From contig NC_051089.1 in assembly GCF_901709675.1 (NCBI RefSeq), forward strand, positions 15,675,976-15,739,975: 64,000 nucleotides of DNA, read 5' to 3'. Positions 25,565 through 36,829 of this stretch are shown one piece after another (position 1 is the stretch's first letter; each line of letters opens with the position of its first letter). The notes beneath the pieces were generated by a model. It saw only the letters and a list, made by a program, of their open reading frames with translations. It was not told the DNA's origin and did no database searches. The position numbers and the translations under genes are program-made. Source of the DNA: Syngnathus acus. Its lineage: Eukaryota; Chordata; Actinopteri; Syngnathiformes; Syngnathidae.

Positions 25565-25840
25565 CAGGGGTGTCAAACTCATTTTTTTCGCAGGCCGCAT
25601 TGTAGTCATAGCTTCTTTCGGAGGGCCATTATGACTGTCAACCCAAATAAATGTATGAGCACCTCATATTATATACAATAAAAGCTACAAAACAAATTGA
25701 CAAATAACTCGTTTTCAAATCAGACGAGTAAAAACTGGTCAAATATTTCAAAAAAAGATATTAAAAGTGAAGACAATTTGCAATTCTAGTAATTCTTCGC
25801 GGGCCACATAAAATGATGTGCCTTGAGTTTGACACCTGTG
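25565..25840 (+). mobile_element. hAT-like MITE with 7/8 target duplication downstream of lsp1
   Basis: It has the same termini as the 17797 copy (CAGGGGTGTCAAACTC and GAGTTTGACACCTGTG). Flanks GCTTATTG (25557-25564) and GTTTATTG (25841-25848) differ at one base. Compared with the 325-326 bp copies it is 276 bp, with an internal deletion near the right end (the CTGGCCCCCGGGCC block is gone). Confidence 0.8.
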
Positions 25841-26366
25841 GTTTATTGGAATAAAGGAACCTTAACATCGCAAATTAAATCCTATAAGATTCTTTTCATC
25901 TTATGACAGTACGGGGGGGCAATCAGAGTCAAAACCACAAGCAGTCTATGCATAATTACTCTCACAGCAGAAATGGTATGAGAGGTGTGAAATATGACAC
26001 CGATATGCTGTATAATGCATTTTCTTCAATTTCACTTTCTTTTCATCATACGTTTGCACACAGAAGACACAACCAGCATAACATCATCATTATTAACTTC
26101 CAAAGTTCAACCTCAGATTATGATTATTATTAATGTGTGAAGTGCCACCCCCCCAAAAAAATGTTTGATTCACACTCCCATTCCAACACACAAGTTTTAT
26201 CTCTTAACATATCAGATATCTCCACTTTGGTTTGCTGGCTTGTTGACTGGCCAGTTACTGACAGACATAGTACTTATTTCCCTCCATGCATAACTCCCAG
26301 GGTCGTTCTGTCCAATATTCATCTAAAAATGCATCATCTTAGTTGATTTAGGAATGTAAATCCAAA

Positions 26367-26372
26367 TTTATT
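26367..26372 (-). terminator. Possible polyadenylation signal of prr33
   Basis: AATAAA on the minus strand, about 450 bases past the prr33 stop codon. Other signals may be used. Confidence 0.4.
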
Positions 26373-26820
26373 ACAGTGGTTTAGAACTGAGAAGCTAACC
26401 CCGATAAATACATAGATGCAACTTGCTATAGTACAACTAATCGAACCTGGATTCATTTTTAAAATTCACTGTTGTTTTGGTTAGCTTTTTTTTTTTCAAA
26501 TTTGTAAATGAAAAGTGCAAAGGTGCCTCGAGCACATGATGCGTTTTCACAATTCACAACTATTTACACTGTTAAGACCATAAAAACACATCTTTGGGTA
26601 AATGCATGAGTGATCAGAACAAAGAAGAAATGTTCAATAAATATTATATTCAAACAATTCTTTCAAAGTTAATTTGGTTTCTTAATTTGGCTCAACCGAA
26701 CACATTTGAAAATACTTTGATCAATGTTCTCCCAGAAGGTTAAAAAAAACTCTTCATCTTCAGTGATGCAATAGACTAATTAATCAACCTCAGGCACATT
26801 TGTCCAAGTCACATTTCTGC

Positions 26821-29800
26821 TTAATTGGGTTCAAATCCTCTGGCTATTCTATTGAAGTTCTTGCGATCATCCTCCTGAGTTTTTCGCTTCATTAGTCCTC
26901 TTTCAAACACCGACGCTACTTTTGTCAATGGCTTCTCGGCTGCCTCTTTTAATTTCCTAGCATCAAATCGAGGACTGTACAGCAAGAGTGGTAAGCGATT
27001 GACAAAGGATGGAACTTCCTCTTGCTTGTCATTCGAGACCTTTTTCTTTTCCGAATCTTTTTTGGTGGAGTTGATCTGCTGCATGATTCGGTCTTTGGTT
27101 GAGAACATCTGAAAGAGGAGAGCATCCCACATACCCAGCGCCCTTGGACTTAGAGAGACCTCTTTGTTCTTGACCAAGTCTTGATTTTCGCATTGGTCTG
27201 CTGACAACCTTTCCTTACTATCGCTGTCTGTGTTTTTCTTGTCACTGGACTCATCCTGAGATTTGGCCAGTGGCTTTGGAAAAGCTGGTTCCTCTGGTTC
27301 AACCACCATGTGCTTCTTGAGCCGTGTCCATCCACTGAGTTTAGCCTTAAAGCCTTTTGGCTTCTGGGTTGCCTTTGACTCCGTAGGTAAGTGAGATGTT
27401 CCTGGTCCAACTGTGTTTTTCTCAGCAGTTGAAGATGCAATTGATGTCACTGACTTCATGGAGGGTTCGACTGCTCTTTTCTCTGCCACACCTGATGTAT
27501 CCTTCATCTTCAAAATATCCCTGTCTTTGAGTCCAGTGATTTGCTGAGATAGCGGTGACGTTCCTTTGTTTGGGGATGGAGTTGAGACTGACACTGAGGC
27601 CTGAGGCAGAGAGGCAGGAGTGGGAGAATCAATCACAGCAGCGTTAAATATGGATGATTTCATGACAGAATCTGTTGCTGGCTCTGTAGGGGTAATGTTC
27701 TCAACTGGCTCCTCTGTCAAATGCTGGTCCTTAGTGGCAGAACCTTTTGACCGGCCTTGATTGTGTGAGTTTACAACAGAAGGGTTTTGTTCTGCAGTGC
27801 CAGAAGAAGGGCATAGTTCAACTTGCTTAGATGAATGTGTGGTTGGATTGCCAGACAAGTGATGGAGAGGAGGGCTGCTTTTGGTTTCTATGTTTAGCTT
27901 TGTTTGATTGCTTTTTGAATGGGAATTTGGCTTAACAGGGACATAAGTGGTGCTAGAAATGCTCTTATTTTGCAATGGTACTGCGGAGGGGGTGTTGTTG
28001 ACAGGAGTATGACGGGACTGGCGTAAAATCGAATGAAATGCCTGTGTTGGTGTATTGCACAATCTTGGTTCTTGTAATGAGGGGGCTCGTGGGACAACCA
28101 AAGATTTTGCATTTACAGCATTATGTGAAATGTTTTGAATTTTTTCTTCATGAATGTTATTTTCAAAATTAGCTTCTTTGTGACTCGTGTTTCCCACTCC
28201 AGTTGGAATGCCTGATAATTTCACACAACTTTGCTCTTTTTCATCAGACTTGGGCTTTTGATTCTGTTCTATATTGTTCCTTCGTATGTTTGCAGCAACA
28301 CAGTCATTTGAATTCAAAAGATTTTTCCTAGGATTTTGAATTATAGTCTCCTCAAGTGGTGTGAAAAGGGGTCTTTTGTCAATATTTTCAGCTATTATAG
28401 CTGACTCTGGTTTTCTTAGCTGAGGACTTTTTAGAGTCACACGCCTCATCAAAGAGCTTGAGGGCACATTACCTATGACGTGGGGTGTAAGATGTAATGG
28501 TTTACCACTTACCACTGGGTCTGTTAAAGTCACCTCAGTGACGGGAAGCTTTCCACCAATATTGGATTTGTTTGATTTAGTAGTTTCCAAAACACATCTG
28601 TCTTTTAGGTTGTTAAGATCTCCTGATTTCAGAGGGGGAACCATATTTGTGATTGTCCTGTCGAAAGCATCTAATCCTACAAATTGCGTGTTGGATTGCT
28701 TACCATGACTGTCAAGCACATTCGGCTGTGTTTCTCCATTTGAAAGATTTGAGGTGTTTTTGGTATCAGTAAATTTAGCTTCATCATTTCCTGCCATTAA
28801 AGGTATGGTAGGCAGTGAGTCTCCTGCTAATTCTGCAGCCGTAAAAGCAATGCCATTGGTTAGCATAGAAGATGCATCAGAATTTCGTATTTGGGCTTTC
28901 ATATTTGCTTTGCCCTGGTATACACGATTTCTAGCACATTCATTTTGATTTTTTAGTGATGCTCCTGGTGTGTCTGTTGCGAGCTTGGTAGCTGTAATGT
29001 TGCAATTTTCTTCATGGCTAACGTTACTTTGCAGTCTGGAGGATGGAACGCCAGTGTCGCTTGTTTTGTGAAGCATTCCGGTTTCTATGTTTGGTTGGTG
29101 GTCGCTCTCCAAAGGGAATATGTTAGGGGATTTGGTTGTAATCATTGGTATGTCCGGGGGCTTGATATCACGCACGGGGTTATTGGTTGGCAACGTATTT
29201 ACAGGGCTAGTGCATGTATTCAAAGCAAAAGTGTCTCCTAGGTAACACATTTTGCGACCTACTGTCTTGTTCTGTGTGTGATTGTGTTCAGAACATGCAG
29301 AAGGTCTTCTAGGCTCATCTTGAAGCATTGATTCTATAGCAGTGAAAGTTGGCTTTTTAATTTCAGTTTCAAATTGGCAGCTTGTCTTTGTGTTTTGGGG
29401 GATTTGATTAGTATTGGTCATGGCAGAGGGTGAAATGTTATGAATGTTAACAGTGTGCGAGATAAACTCAGTACTTCCTTTTATGTTTTGTTTAAGCTGC
29501 TCTCTTTGGCTGTGCAAAGCTTTGTGATCCGTATTGATACATGGTTTGCTATGTGATAAATTATTTATTTTATTGATTGATATTGAGCCAACACCATTTA
29601 TACTTTTGCCAAGTTTTCCCTTTGAATTTGTGACACCGGTTTGGTCAAAAGGATTGTCTAGTTGTGTGTTTGTACACTGTGTTCCTGTCGTTGAATCTTG
29701 CTCCACCAGCTTGCCATCAACGAATTTACCGCTCTTGTTTAGGCATGGGGACATATTTGTAGCTGCCATTATAGGAAACATTGTCACAGTCTGTGTGTGC

Positions 29801-31905
29801 ACCTCACCTGCTTTAAGGGTTGGCATTGGAACCTCAGAGTATGAGGCCTTTCGTGCAGATACATCAACTGTGGACTGACACATGTGTTTCTGTACCAAGC
29901 CAAGAGGAAGCTCAGGTCTTATTTTTTCCAAACTAGATGTTCCAAATGAAGGTATTTCCACATGTAGACTTTTGATCTCATGGCTTTTCTCAAATATGTC
30001 TTTGTTATCTCTGACAGTCCGCTCTGTTCGGCATTTGGAATCCTTTGGCGTTGAAAGTGGATGCACAGAATTTACAGATTCACTCTCCAATGACGGTCGC
30101 TTTTGATGTCCATTGAGTTGTTTTGGTGAATCAGGTTTTGAGACACAGTCATTCTCTGAATGTGTTTTGGTGAAAGAGGTCAGCTCAATTCTGTGGGATA
30201 GAAGGCTTTGATACGATGTTAGAGTTCGAATCCCATCATGAGCAGCATACTGAAGAGGAGTAAGTCCATAAAATGTTGATTGTGCTTTTGTTTTAGAGGT
30301 TGTTAATGATATCCGATTCTCCAGGAGTGATGACAAGGACTTGCGTGCCTCAACAATTGGAGGACGATAGGAGGATGACAGTTGGCTAAAGCTTTTGGAA
30401 TCTTGTGGGTAGATCATTGCTGTCTTGGTCTGTGGTGCTGTGCAGAAAAATGATGGGACATTTGGCAAAAATGCAGCATCTCTTTGTAAAATGTGGTCGT
30501 TTTTCAAGTTTGGGACAGATTGTCGAAGAGCAGAGTCAGGCATAGTAGCATGTGGTGTGAGATTTTCTCCAGAAATGCAAGAGTCAGCGGTACAGCTTAA
30601 ATTCAGGGTACTCCTACAAGTATTTCGGACAGCGCTCCCTTTATGATCGGTATTTTGCCTTTTTGTGTAATTGTCAATCATATTCTGCTGTACTTCTATT
30701 TTTGCGGCACACATTTTGCCACGAAGAGACTCAACGGAAATTGAGGGAGCAAATTCATTTTGACAAGACTTCAAATCTGTACTTGTTATAGATAACAGAG
30801 GGTCATTTTTAGGTATTTCACCAGAGTGACTGGATAATCTTGACTGTGTGCACAACGCAGTCTTGGGTTTTCCACATTCAATTGTGGGCACAGGTGGTTT
30901 CTGAGGTTTTATTTCATCTGGAGCTTTTTTGTCCATATGTGTTACTGCTAATGACTCTTCTTTGGTGCTTTGGTGCATCGCTGTCAGGTCTTGATTGGAA
31001 GGAGACTTAGAGATCTCATTAAATCTTGCTTTTGATGTATAAATTGAATTTTTAGGACCATCACACCTTGTCTCTTGGGATAAATGCCTTACCAAGTTAT
31101 CATTACTGATAGGTCTTGGGGTCCAAGAAGTTGATGTATGGAGTAGATTATGCTCTTTTCTTTCCATATGGTTGGGATTAAAATTATCTTTTTGTGTGTT
31201 TGAAACTGATACCAGCACAGGAGCAACAGGAGGCAGGTCTGCAACTTGAGAAGGTGTTGGGTCTGAACCATAGTTTAGGATGGCTGAGGATGGTGTCAGG
31301 TTATGAGTTGATATTTTAGGATTGGACTCTGACACAGTGATAGGATGGTCTGTCGTGTCTGACCTAAGAGAATCCAGTGACACTGGATTGAAAGCAGCTT
31401 GAGGTGAGGATGATGGAATCCACTGCATTCTTGGTGCGGTGGACGAATTTAAAGGTGGCAGCACTTCATCAAATAAAAATACGGAGCATTCATATAGTGG
31501 TGCCACCTGCTCTCCAGAAGTCTTAATCTGTCTTTTGTAGGTCTGTGGCAGATTGCCATCACATTTCTTGTAGGAGCTGCTTTCAAGAAGAGGAAATGTA
31601 GATGCAGATTGATCAAAGGAGTCGAGTGGAAGAGCAGACCACAAGGATTCCACAGTGCCGACTGAATCCGGTGTTTTGGGTGGACTGGACAGGTCACTGT
31701 GCTCAAGATCTGTACTGGCTTCATTGACAGGTGACAAACAGGAACGAAATGGGACAGGTGTCTGGGAGAGACTGCCCTTTCTCTTGGCTCTCTTTTTCTT
31801 TAGTTTTTGAAGCCTCACATTGTCTTTGCCTGGTTTCGGGAGTAAAGGTGGTGGATATTGCTGGGAAAGCCCCGACTCAAACCCGTTGCTCACTTCCATC
31901 AGCAT
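26821..31905 (-). CDS. prr33: Proline-rich protein 33 homologue, one very long exon
   Basis: A single uninterrupted frame of 1694 codons. The function of PRR33 is not established. Near the N-terminus is [20 protein letters not shown] followed by a Lys/Arg run and [12 protein letters not shown]...[15 protein letters not shown], the conserved PRR33 start region. The middle 1200 or so residues are low-complexity, rich in Ser, Thr, Asn and Pro, with few aromatic residues and no membrane segment. About residue 555-580 a short conserved patch reads [20 protein letters not shown]. The C-terminus has [36 protein letters not shown] and [20 protein letters not shown]. Identification rests on these motifs plus position between lsp1 and tnnt3, as in human. 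The ATG at 31905 follows an acceptor-like TTTTGCAG nine bases upstream, so a 5' exon exists and is probably untranslated; it was not located. Confidence 0.85.
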   Translation of the reverse strand: MLMEVSNGFESGLSQQYPPPLLPKPGKDNVRLQKLKKKRAKRKGSLSQTPVPFRSCLSPVNEASTDLEHSDLSSPPKTPDSVGTVESLWSALPLDSFDQSASTFPLLESSSYKKCDGNLPQTYKRQIKTSGEQVAPLYECSVFLFDEVLPPLNSSTAPRMQWIPSSSPQAAFNPVSLDSLRSDTTDHPITVSESNPKISTHNLTPSSAILNYGSDPTPSQVADLPPVAPVLVSVSNTQKDNFNPNHMERKEHNLLHTSTSWTPRPISNDNLVRHLSQETRCDGPKNSIYTSKARFNEISKSPSNQDLTAMHQSTKEESLAVTHMDKKAPDEIKPQKPPVPTIECGKPKTALCTQSRLSSHSGEIPKNDPLLSITSTDLKSCQNEFAPSISVESLRGKMCAAKIEVQQNMIDNYTKRQNTDHKGSAVRNTCRSTLNLSCTADSCISGENLTPHATMPDSALRQSVPNLKNDHILQRDAAFLPNVPSFFCTAPQTKTAMIYPQDSKSFSQLSSSYRPPIVEARKSLSSLLENRISLTTSKTKAQSTFYGLTPLQYAAHDGIRTLTSYQSLLSHRIELTSFTKTHSENDCVSKPDSPKQLNGHQKRPSLESESVNSVHPLSTPKDSKCRTERTVRDNKDIFEKSHEIKSLHVEIPSFGTSSLEKIRPELPLGLVQKHMCQSTVDVSARKASYSEVPMPTLKAGEVHTQTVTMFPIMAATNMSPCLNKSGKFVDGKLVEQDSTTGTQCTNTQLDNPFDQTGVTNSKGKLGKSINGVGSISINKINNLSHSKPCINTDHKALHSQREQLKQNIKGSTEFISHTVNIHNISPSAMTNTNQIPQNTKTSCQFETEIKKPTFTAIESMLQDEPRRPSACSEHNHTQNKTVGRKMCYLGDTFALNTCTSPVNTLPTNNPVRDIKPPDIPMITTKSPNIFPLESDHQPNIETGMLHKTSDTGVPSSRLQSNVSHEENCNITATKLATDTPGASLKNQNECARNRVYQGKANMKAQIRNSDASSMLTNGIAFTAAELAGDSLPTIPLMAGNDEAKFTDTKNTSNLSNGETQPNVLDSHGKQSNTQFVGLDAFDRTITNMVPPLKSGDLNNLKDRCVLETTKSNKSNIGGKLPVTEVTLTDPVVSGKPLHLTPHVIGNVPSSSLMRRVTLKSPQLRKPESAIIAENIDKRPLFTPLEETIIQNPRKNLLNSNDCVAANIRRNNIEQNQKPKSDEKEQSCVKLSGIPTGVGNTSHKEANFENNIHEEKIQNISHNAVNAKSLVVPRAPSLQEPRLCNTPTQAFHSILRQSRHTPVNNTPSAVPLQNKSISSTTYVPVKPNSHSKSNQTKLNIETKSSPPLHHLSGNPTTHSSKQVELCPSSGTAEQNPSVVNSHNQGRSKGSATKDQHLTEEPVENITPTEPATDSVMKSSIFNAAVIDSPTPASLPQASVSVSTPSPNKGTSPLSQQITGLKDRDILKMKDTSGVAEKRAVEPSMKSVTSIASSTAEKNTVGPGTSHLPTESKATQKPKGFKAKLSGWTRLKKHMVVEPEEPAFPKPLAKSQDESSDKKNTDSDSKERLSADQCENQDLVKNKEVSLSPRALGMWDALLFQMFSTKDRIMQQINSTKKDSEKKKVSNDKQEEVPSFVNRLPLLLYSPRFDARKLKEAAEKPLTKVASVFERGLMKRKTQEDDRKNFNRIARGFEPN

Positions 31906-32032
31906 ATCAAGTCCTGCAAAAGATACAGAGGTATATCAACCAACTTTTCTTTTGACACAAAATGTTAAAATTACAATGAGAATCAGAGCATAAATGTCTG
32001 TTTTGACTCCTCTGGAGTATCGAAAATAAAAT

Positions 32033-32590
32033 ACCGTATTTCCCGAACTATAAGTCGCAGTTTTTTTCAAAGTTTGGCCAGGGGTGCGACTTATACTCAG
32101 GAGCGACTTATGTGTGAAATTATTAACACATTATTACTTGATCATTAACACATTACTTACTTACTAGTAGTATTATCACTTCACATGTTATTTTCAGACT
32201 AAACCGCATGAGGGTGCTCTAGGCCTGCGGAATAATTGGAACTGCAATTGACGAGTCTGAATCCATCCACCGACTTCGGATGGTTCGATAAACTTGTTAG
32301 TTACGTTGTAGTTAGCTGATAGATTGCTTGTGTATAGTTATATAGGCCTGTGGAATAATAGGAACCGCAACTGACGATGAGTCTGACATCAGCGCCACAT
32401 GTGTCGTTTACACAGAGGACGAAGACTTCGATGGATTTAATGATTTGGAGTGACACGGACGGTTCGATAAACTTGTCATTTGTTATAGTTATTTGATATA
32501 TAGTTTATATATAGTTATATAGGCCTGTGGAATGATTGGAACCGCAACTGACGATGAGTCTGACGTCAGCGTTACAACCAAAGAAGTGCT
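32033..32590. repeat. Inverted-repeat-family element with internal repeats, one terminus visible
   Basis: The left terminus TACCGTATTTCCCGAACTAT matches the 2736/13949/49321 family, but no right terminus was found. Inside, a block starting AGGCCTGTGGAATAATAGGA recurs about every 120-180 bases (near 32221, 32343 and 32520), as does GATGGTTCGATAAACTTGT (near 32278 and 32459). The copy seems expanded by internal duplication and truncated at the right. Confidence 0.6.
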
Positions 32591-32897
32591 CCCATTGACA
32601 ATCTATGACGCAGAAGTAAACAAAACCATAGACCCAATGTCATATTTTTGTGTTTAGGTTATCAGAGAACACCACATACGATGGGACAAAAGTGTTACTG
32701 TAAACGCCCTTAAGAAAAACCAGATAAGAAAAAAATATCTTGTACGTACGAGACCTTACAGGACTTATTGGTGGTTTGCTTCATTTTGCACCAAGGAATA
32801 CTTGAGCCCTGACTGAGTGACCCTCGCATTCTTGATCTCCTCCATGCCATTCTACCCACTCAGTACTCCCCCCCACTTTGTAATGCCACCCCACTCC

Positions 32898-33069
32898 TGG
32901 ATGGATGGATGGATGGATGGATGGATGGATGGATGGATGGATGGATGGATGGATGGATGGATGGATGGATGGATGGATGGATGGATGGATGGATGGATGG
33001 ATGGATGGATGGATGGATGGATGGATGGATGGATGGATGGATGGATGGATGGATGGATGGATGGATGGA
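32898..33069. repeat. Perfect (TGGA)43 microsatellite
   Basis: 172 bases of uninterrupted TGGA/ATGG repeats. The long Met-Asp-Gly-Trp and Ile-His-Pro-Ser frames here are pure repeat translation and not genes. Perfect repetition over this length implies high mutability; the true allele length may differ from the assembly. Confidence 0.97.
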
Positions 33070-35350
33070 AAATGGAAGAGGGACATGCCATTTAGGATTT
33101 CCCCCAAAAATTTTTACGTCTAAAACTGTATAGCCTTTGTGATTTCCGTCATCCATATATTTGAACATATATTATGCCGCTTTACTCAAATGTTTTAAAG
33201 CTTACCTATCACACCTATTACTTTTTAGCAAAATTTTGGAAACTTTGTTTTGGACATGTATTCATTTATGCTAGAATACGTTATCTTGTAATTTAATAAA
33301 ATAACTATTTTTTCTTAATCTCGTTTGATTTCTCTGATTTGTTTGTGTGTGATTTACTGCATAAGTCGTTTGCTAGTTCGCATTAGTAGTGTTCATGTCC
33401 ATCGTGTTCTACTCTGAATTCTTATTTCCTGCTCTGACACTGAATAAAATGGCTTCATGTCTCTGAGCTAAATCTGTAGTTGAAATTAGAATATGAGCTC
33501 TCATCACTGACTCATTTACACATTTTGAAAGTCTTAATTGGGTCCTGAAGACGATGCCTTTCTACCAAAGGCAATACTATTAGAAATAGAAAGGCACGTA
33601 AAGCTGTTGCTTATGGCAAGGATACATTGAACCGATGACAAGCTTCTTTTGAAAATAGTCTTTCAAGGAGGCGGTCAAATTCGAGAATGACCTTGGCATG
33701 ATATAAAAGTAACTGACACATGGGTAAGAGGGTAAAGAGGTGCAAGCAATGCAGGAGGGGCAGGGACTTTAAGCCAACGAGGGAGTACTTAAGAAACTGC
33801 TAGGAAAACAAGACGTTTGTTTTACTAATAAAAAGATTTGGTTTCATTTAATGGCAATGTAAATAGACATCCAGTATTATGATAAATGCATATGGATATT
33901 TTTTTACTTTGCCACAGAGCAGAGTTGCTTTTATTTAAGTGCAAACATGAGTGGAATTGGCTCCTTTCAGTTTGAATTTGGCTGCCACTAGAAAATGGTC
34001 TGCAGTCTAAATTTAGTCTGGGGGAAATAAGAGCAAACATTCTGACAGTAAGCACCTGTTGCGTGATGTCTTACACTCAGAGAAACAACATCAGTCTCTT
34101 GGAAATCAATATGAGGCGTAAAATCCTCCCAGAGCTTCTATAAGCTTGGACTTGTGTCTGGCAGTTTATTGGAATCATATTCACAGACTTCGAGAGAACC
34201 TCCAAACCTAAAAGTGTGTTTTTCATGAAAACCACCCAACAGTAGAAAAGAAGGGATAATATACATCCTCAATGTTATAAATGAGCACCATCTATCTGGT
34301 CTGCAGTAAATATAAATTTGGGTTGTCAAAGCAACTCCAATGGCAAGGAGGCAAGCTGACACATGAGAAGTCCCTTTTTAAGGCTCTGTGCTGGGGTGTC
34401 TTGGCTTACGTCGAGGCTGCTCAAAGGGGGAAAGTGTAAGATCATCTCTGCAGATAAAACTGTGCCATGACCTCAACAAATGTATCTATAAATAACATAA
34501 TTTAAAAAGAAAACAAGACCAAGCCCTTTTATCATATATATGGGGTTGATGTATTGCAAATTTGAAGAACACGCTGTGTACCCAATAGGAGAAACCGGTG
34601 CTGCCTTTGTTTTGCTCTTACTCTTGTACAGTAGGTACAACAGTTCCATTATTACAGGTGGGGTAAAAACACTCAACTAATGTTTCACAGCAATTTGATA
34701 AAAAAAAACTAACAAGATGTCACATTTGTGCATGTTTTGGGAAGTGAGTCACTCACTTTGAAGCACAACACTGTGCAGAAACACCGTTCCATTTTTGTTG
34801 TTCCTCTTTTGGAGCAACTGTATTATACTGTCTTGCATTCCATGCATTTAAGATTTCCAATTACGCACATGCTGCTAGCTAGGCTAATGCGCTGCATTGA
34901 GGAAAGCATCTGGCACTAGGCCAGACAAGGATACATCGAAATATCACCAGCTTGTCAATCAAGCAACACAGTTTGACTGCTTTACCTTTGGTGAGAGGAT
35001 GTTGGGACAAACTGCTCTCTGCTTGTTAATCCCGGCTCAGAGTGCCACTAGGCCGTCTCATCCTCTAGCGAACTGGAGCCTTAAGGAGAGAGACACAGTG
35101 CAGTGGGTACTCCAAAAATAAAACACTTGCCTCCAATGCATGTTGCAGGCAAACATGTTTTTTTTTCCAGGCTGTCTGGCATGATCAAGGTGCAGCCCCT
35201 ACAGGCAGCCAATAGCCACCTCACCTGGTGGAGGAATTTCACAGTTGAATACACTGTGAGTTACAATTTAAAAATAACACTTCAAAATTGGAGTGCATTG
35301 GAGTGTGTGTGTGTGTAGCGTGGCGGCGTTGAACAAAAGCTAAAGTCACG

Positions 35351-35440
35351 GGTAGCACGATGTCCTAAAGGTTAGCACTTCTGCCTCACAGTTCTAAGGT
35401 TCAGGTTTCGAATTTCACTCCATCTGGTTCATGTCTGTGC
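35351..35440 (+). repeat. SINE head fragment
   Basis: GGTAGCACGATGTCC...GGTTAGCACTTCTGCCTCACAG...GGTTTCGAATTTCAC resembles the tRNA-like head of the window's SINE family. The B box is mutated and the body is missing. Confidence 0.55.
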
Positions 35441-35622
35441 TCTGCTCGGGCCACTCAAGGACATCCACATCATTGAAACAACCCAATTGTTGTTTTAAGT
35501 TGTGTGCAACGATTGTTGTCCTTTTGGAAAGTGAATGTTTCCTTCCATAGCATTCCTGAGCGGTTTTTCATAACTGTACAATGCTGGATTATTAATTTTA
35601 CTCTTTAAACATGTCTGGTCCT

Positions 35623-35937
35623 GGCAGCATGGTGGGGCACGTCACCGTGCAGAGGTTGTGGGTTTGATTCTGGTTCTATTCAACGCTGGAAGGCTCCTGT
35701 GTGGAGTTTGCATCTTCTCTCGGTCCCTGCATGGGTTTCCTCCCTCATTTCAAAAACATGTTTGGTAGACCGATTGAACACTCCAAATTGTCTGTAGGTT
35801 TGAGTGTGAGTGCAGATGGTTGTTGTGCCCTGTAATTGGCTGGCTCCCCCGTCTACTGCCCAAGGTCAGTTGGGACAGGGTCCAGCACGCCCGCAACCCT
35901 TATGAGGATAAGCGGTTCAGAAAATGGAAGGATGGAT
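35623..35937 (+). mobile_element. SINE copy with 9/10 target duplication
   Basis: It starts GGCAGCATGGTGGGGCACG and ends with a GGAAGGATGGAT tail. Flanks GTCTGGTCCT (35613-35622) and GTCTTGTCCT (35938-35947) match at 9 of 10 bases. The B box (GGTTTGATTCT) has drifted, so it is older than the 23734 copy. Confidence 0.75.
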
Positions 35938-36041
35938 GTCTTGTCCTCCTATTCCTCCCGCTTAAAGACATACCCACAGCATGACACTACCATGACCATG
36001 CCTCATTGTTGAGTTGGTACTGGTCAAGTGATGACGTTAAA

Positions 36042-36330
36042 CAGTGGCGTAGCCAGGAATTTTTCCAGTAGGGGCGTGCGCCCACAGGAAAAAAAATCGA
36101 ACATCACCCACGCCGTTCGCTGATCGCTAAAACAACATCCGGGTCCGGGAGGCAAACGGTGAATGGATAACATCGCGCACATAGAATACCGCAAGCACAT
36201 TCGCGCAAGACCGAAAGAAAAAAACGGCATGAAAATGAAGAATTGAAAAAGCTCGATTTTTTTCAACCGGGGCGCAGGGAGTCCTAACCGGGGCGCCGTC
36301 CCGGCTCGCCCCGGCTTGGCTACGCCACTG
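36042..36330. mobile_element. hAT-like MITE with perfect 8-bp target duplication
   Basis: Terminal inverted repeats CAGTGGCGTAGCCAGG and CTTGGCTACGCCACTG differ at one base. ACGTTAAA flanks both sides exactly (36034-36041 and 36331-36338). The 289-bp interior is GC-rich (GGGGCGC blocks near each end), unlike the surrounding DNA, and has no transposase. It is a different family from the CAGGGGTGTCAAACTC copies. Confidence 0.85.
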
Positions 36331-36598
36331 ACGTTAAAGCTCAAGAGTTATAGAGTAGAGAATTTATGGTGACATAATGAGCTTTTCACAGAAGAATGCC
36401 CTCCGTCTGAATCACTCTACCATAAAGGCCTAATTGGCTTCAGAGATGCATGCATCAGTGTGTTATTGACGAAAGCCCATTAACTGACGGAAATGGAAAC
36501 ACGGTCCGTTCTCTCACGTGTGTAATCTGCAAAAACACTACCTTCAGACCGAGTGGCTGTAAATTAATTGGAGGTGAATAGTACACAAACTATTCATA

Positions 36599-36829
36599 TA
36601 CTCATATTATATACAGTAAAAGCTACAAAACAAACTGACAAATAACTCGTTTTCAAATCAGACGAGTAAAAACTGGTCAAATATTTAAAAGAAACAAAAA
36701 TTAAAAGTGAAGACAATTTGCAATTCTAGTAATGACACTTGAATTTGATGCACAATTTGTCTTTGCGGGCCACATAAAATGATGTGGCGGGCCGTATCTG
36801 GCCCCCGGGCCTTGAGTTTGACACCTGTG
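36599..36829 (+). repeat. 5'-truncated copy of the CAGGGGTGTCAAACTC MITE
   Basis: It matches the right two thirds of 17797-18122 and ends GAGTTTGACACCTGTG. The left terminus and left inner region are missing. Confidence 0.75.

Larger units (their letters stand above)
25437..26820. other. Convergent lsp1/prr33 3' regions
   Basis: This holds the lsp1 3' UTR (AATAAA at 25537-25542), a hAT-like MITE (25565-25840), and the 3' UTR of prr33 read from the other strand. A sense-oriented prr33 signal (TTTATT on the + strand) lies at 26367-26372, about 450 bases past its stop. No further coding signal was seen. Confidence 0.5.

Noticed and set aside
28475-30646. Several plus-strand frames of 60-114 codons
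   Set aside because: They are antisense to the prr33 exon, whose conserved motifs are on the minus strand.
32781-33168. Overlapping frames of Met-Asp-Gly-Trp or Ile-His-Pro-Ser repeats on both strands
   Set aside because: They are translations of a perfect TGGA microsatellite. Open frames in several phases and on both strands are expected for a 4-base repeat without stops.
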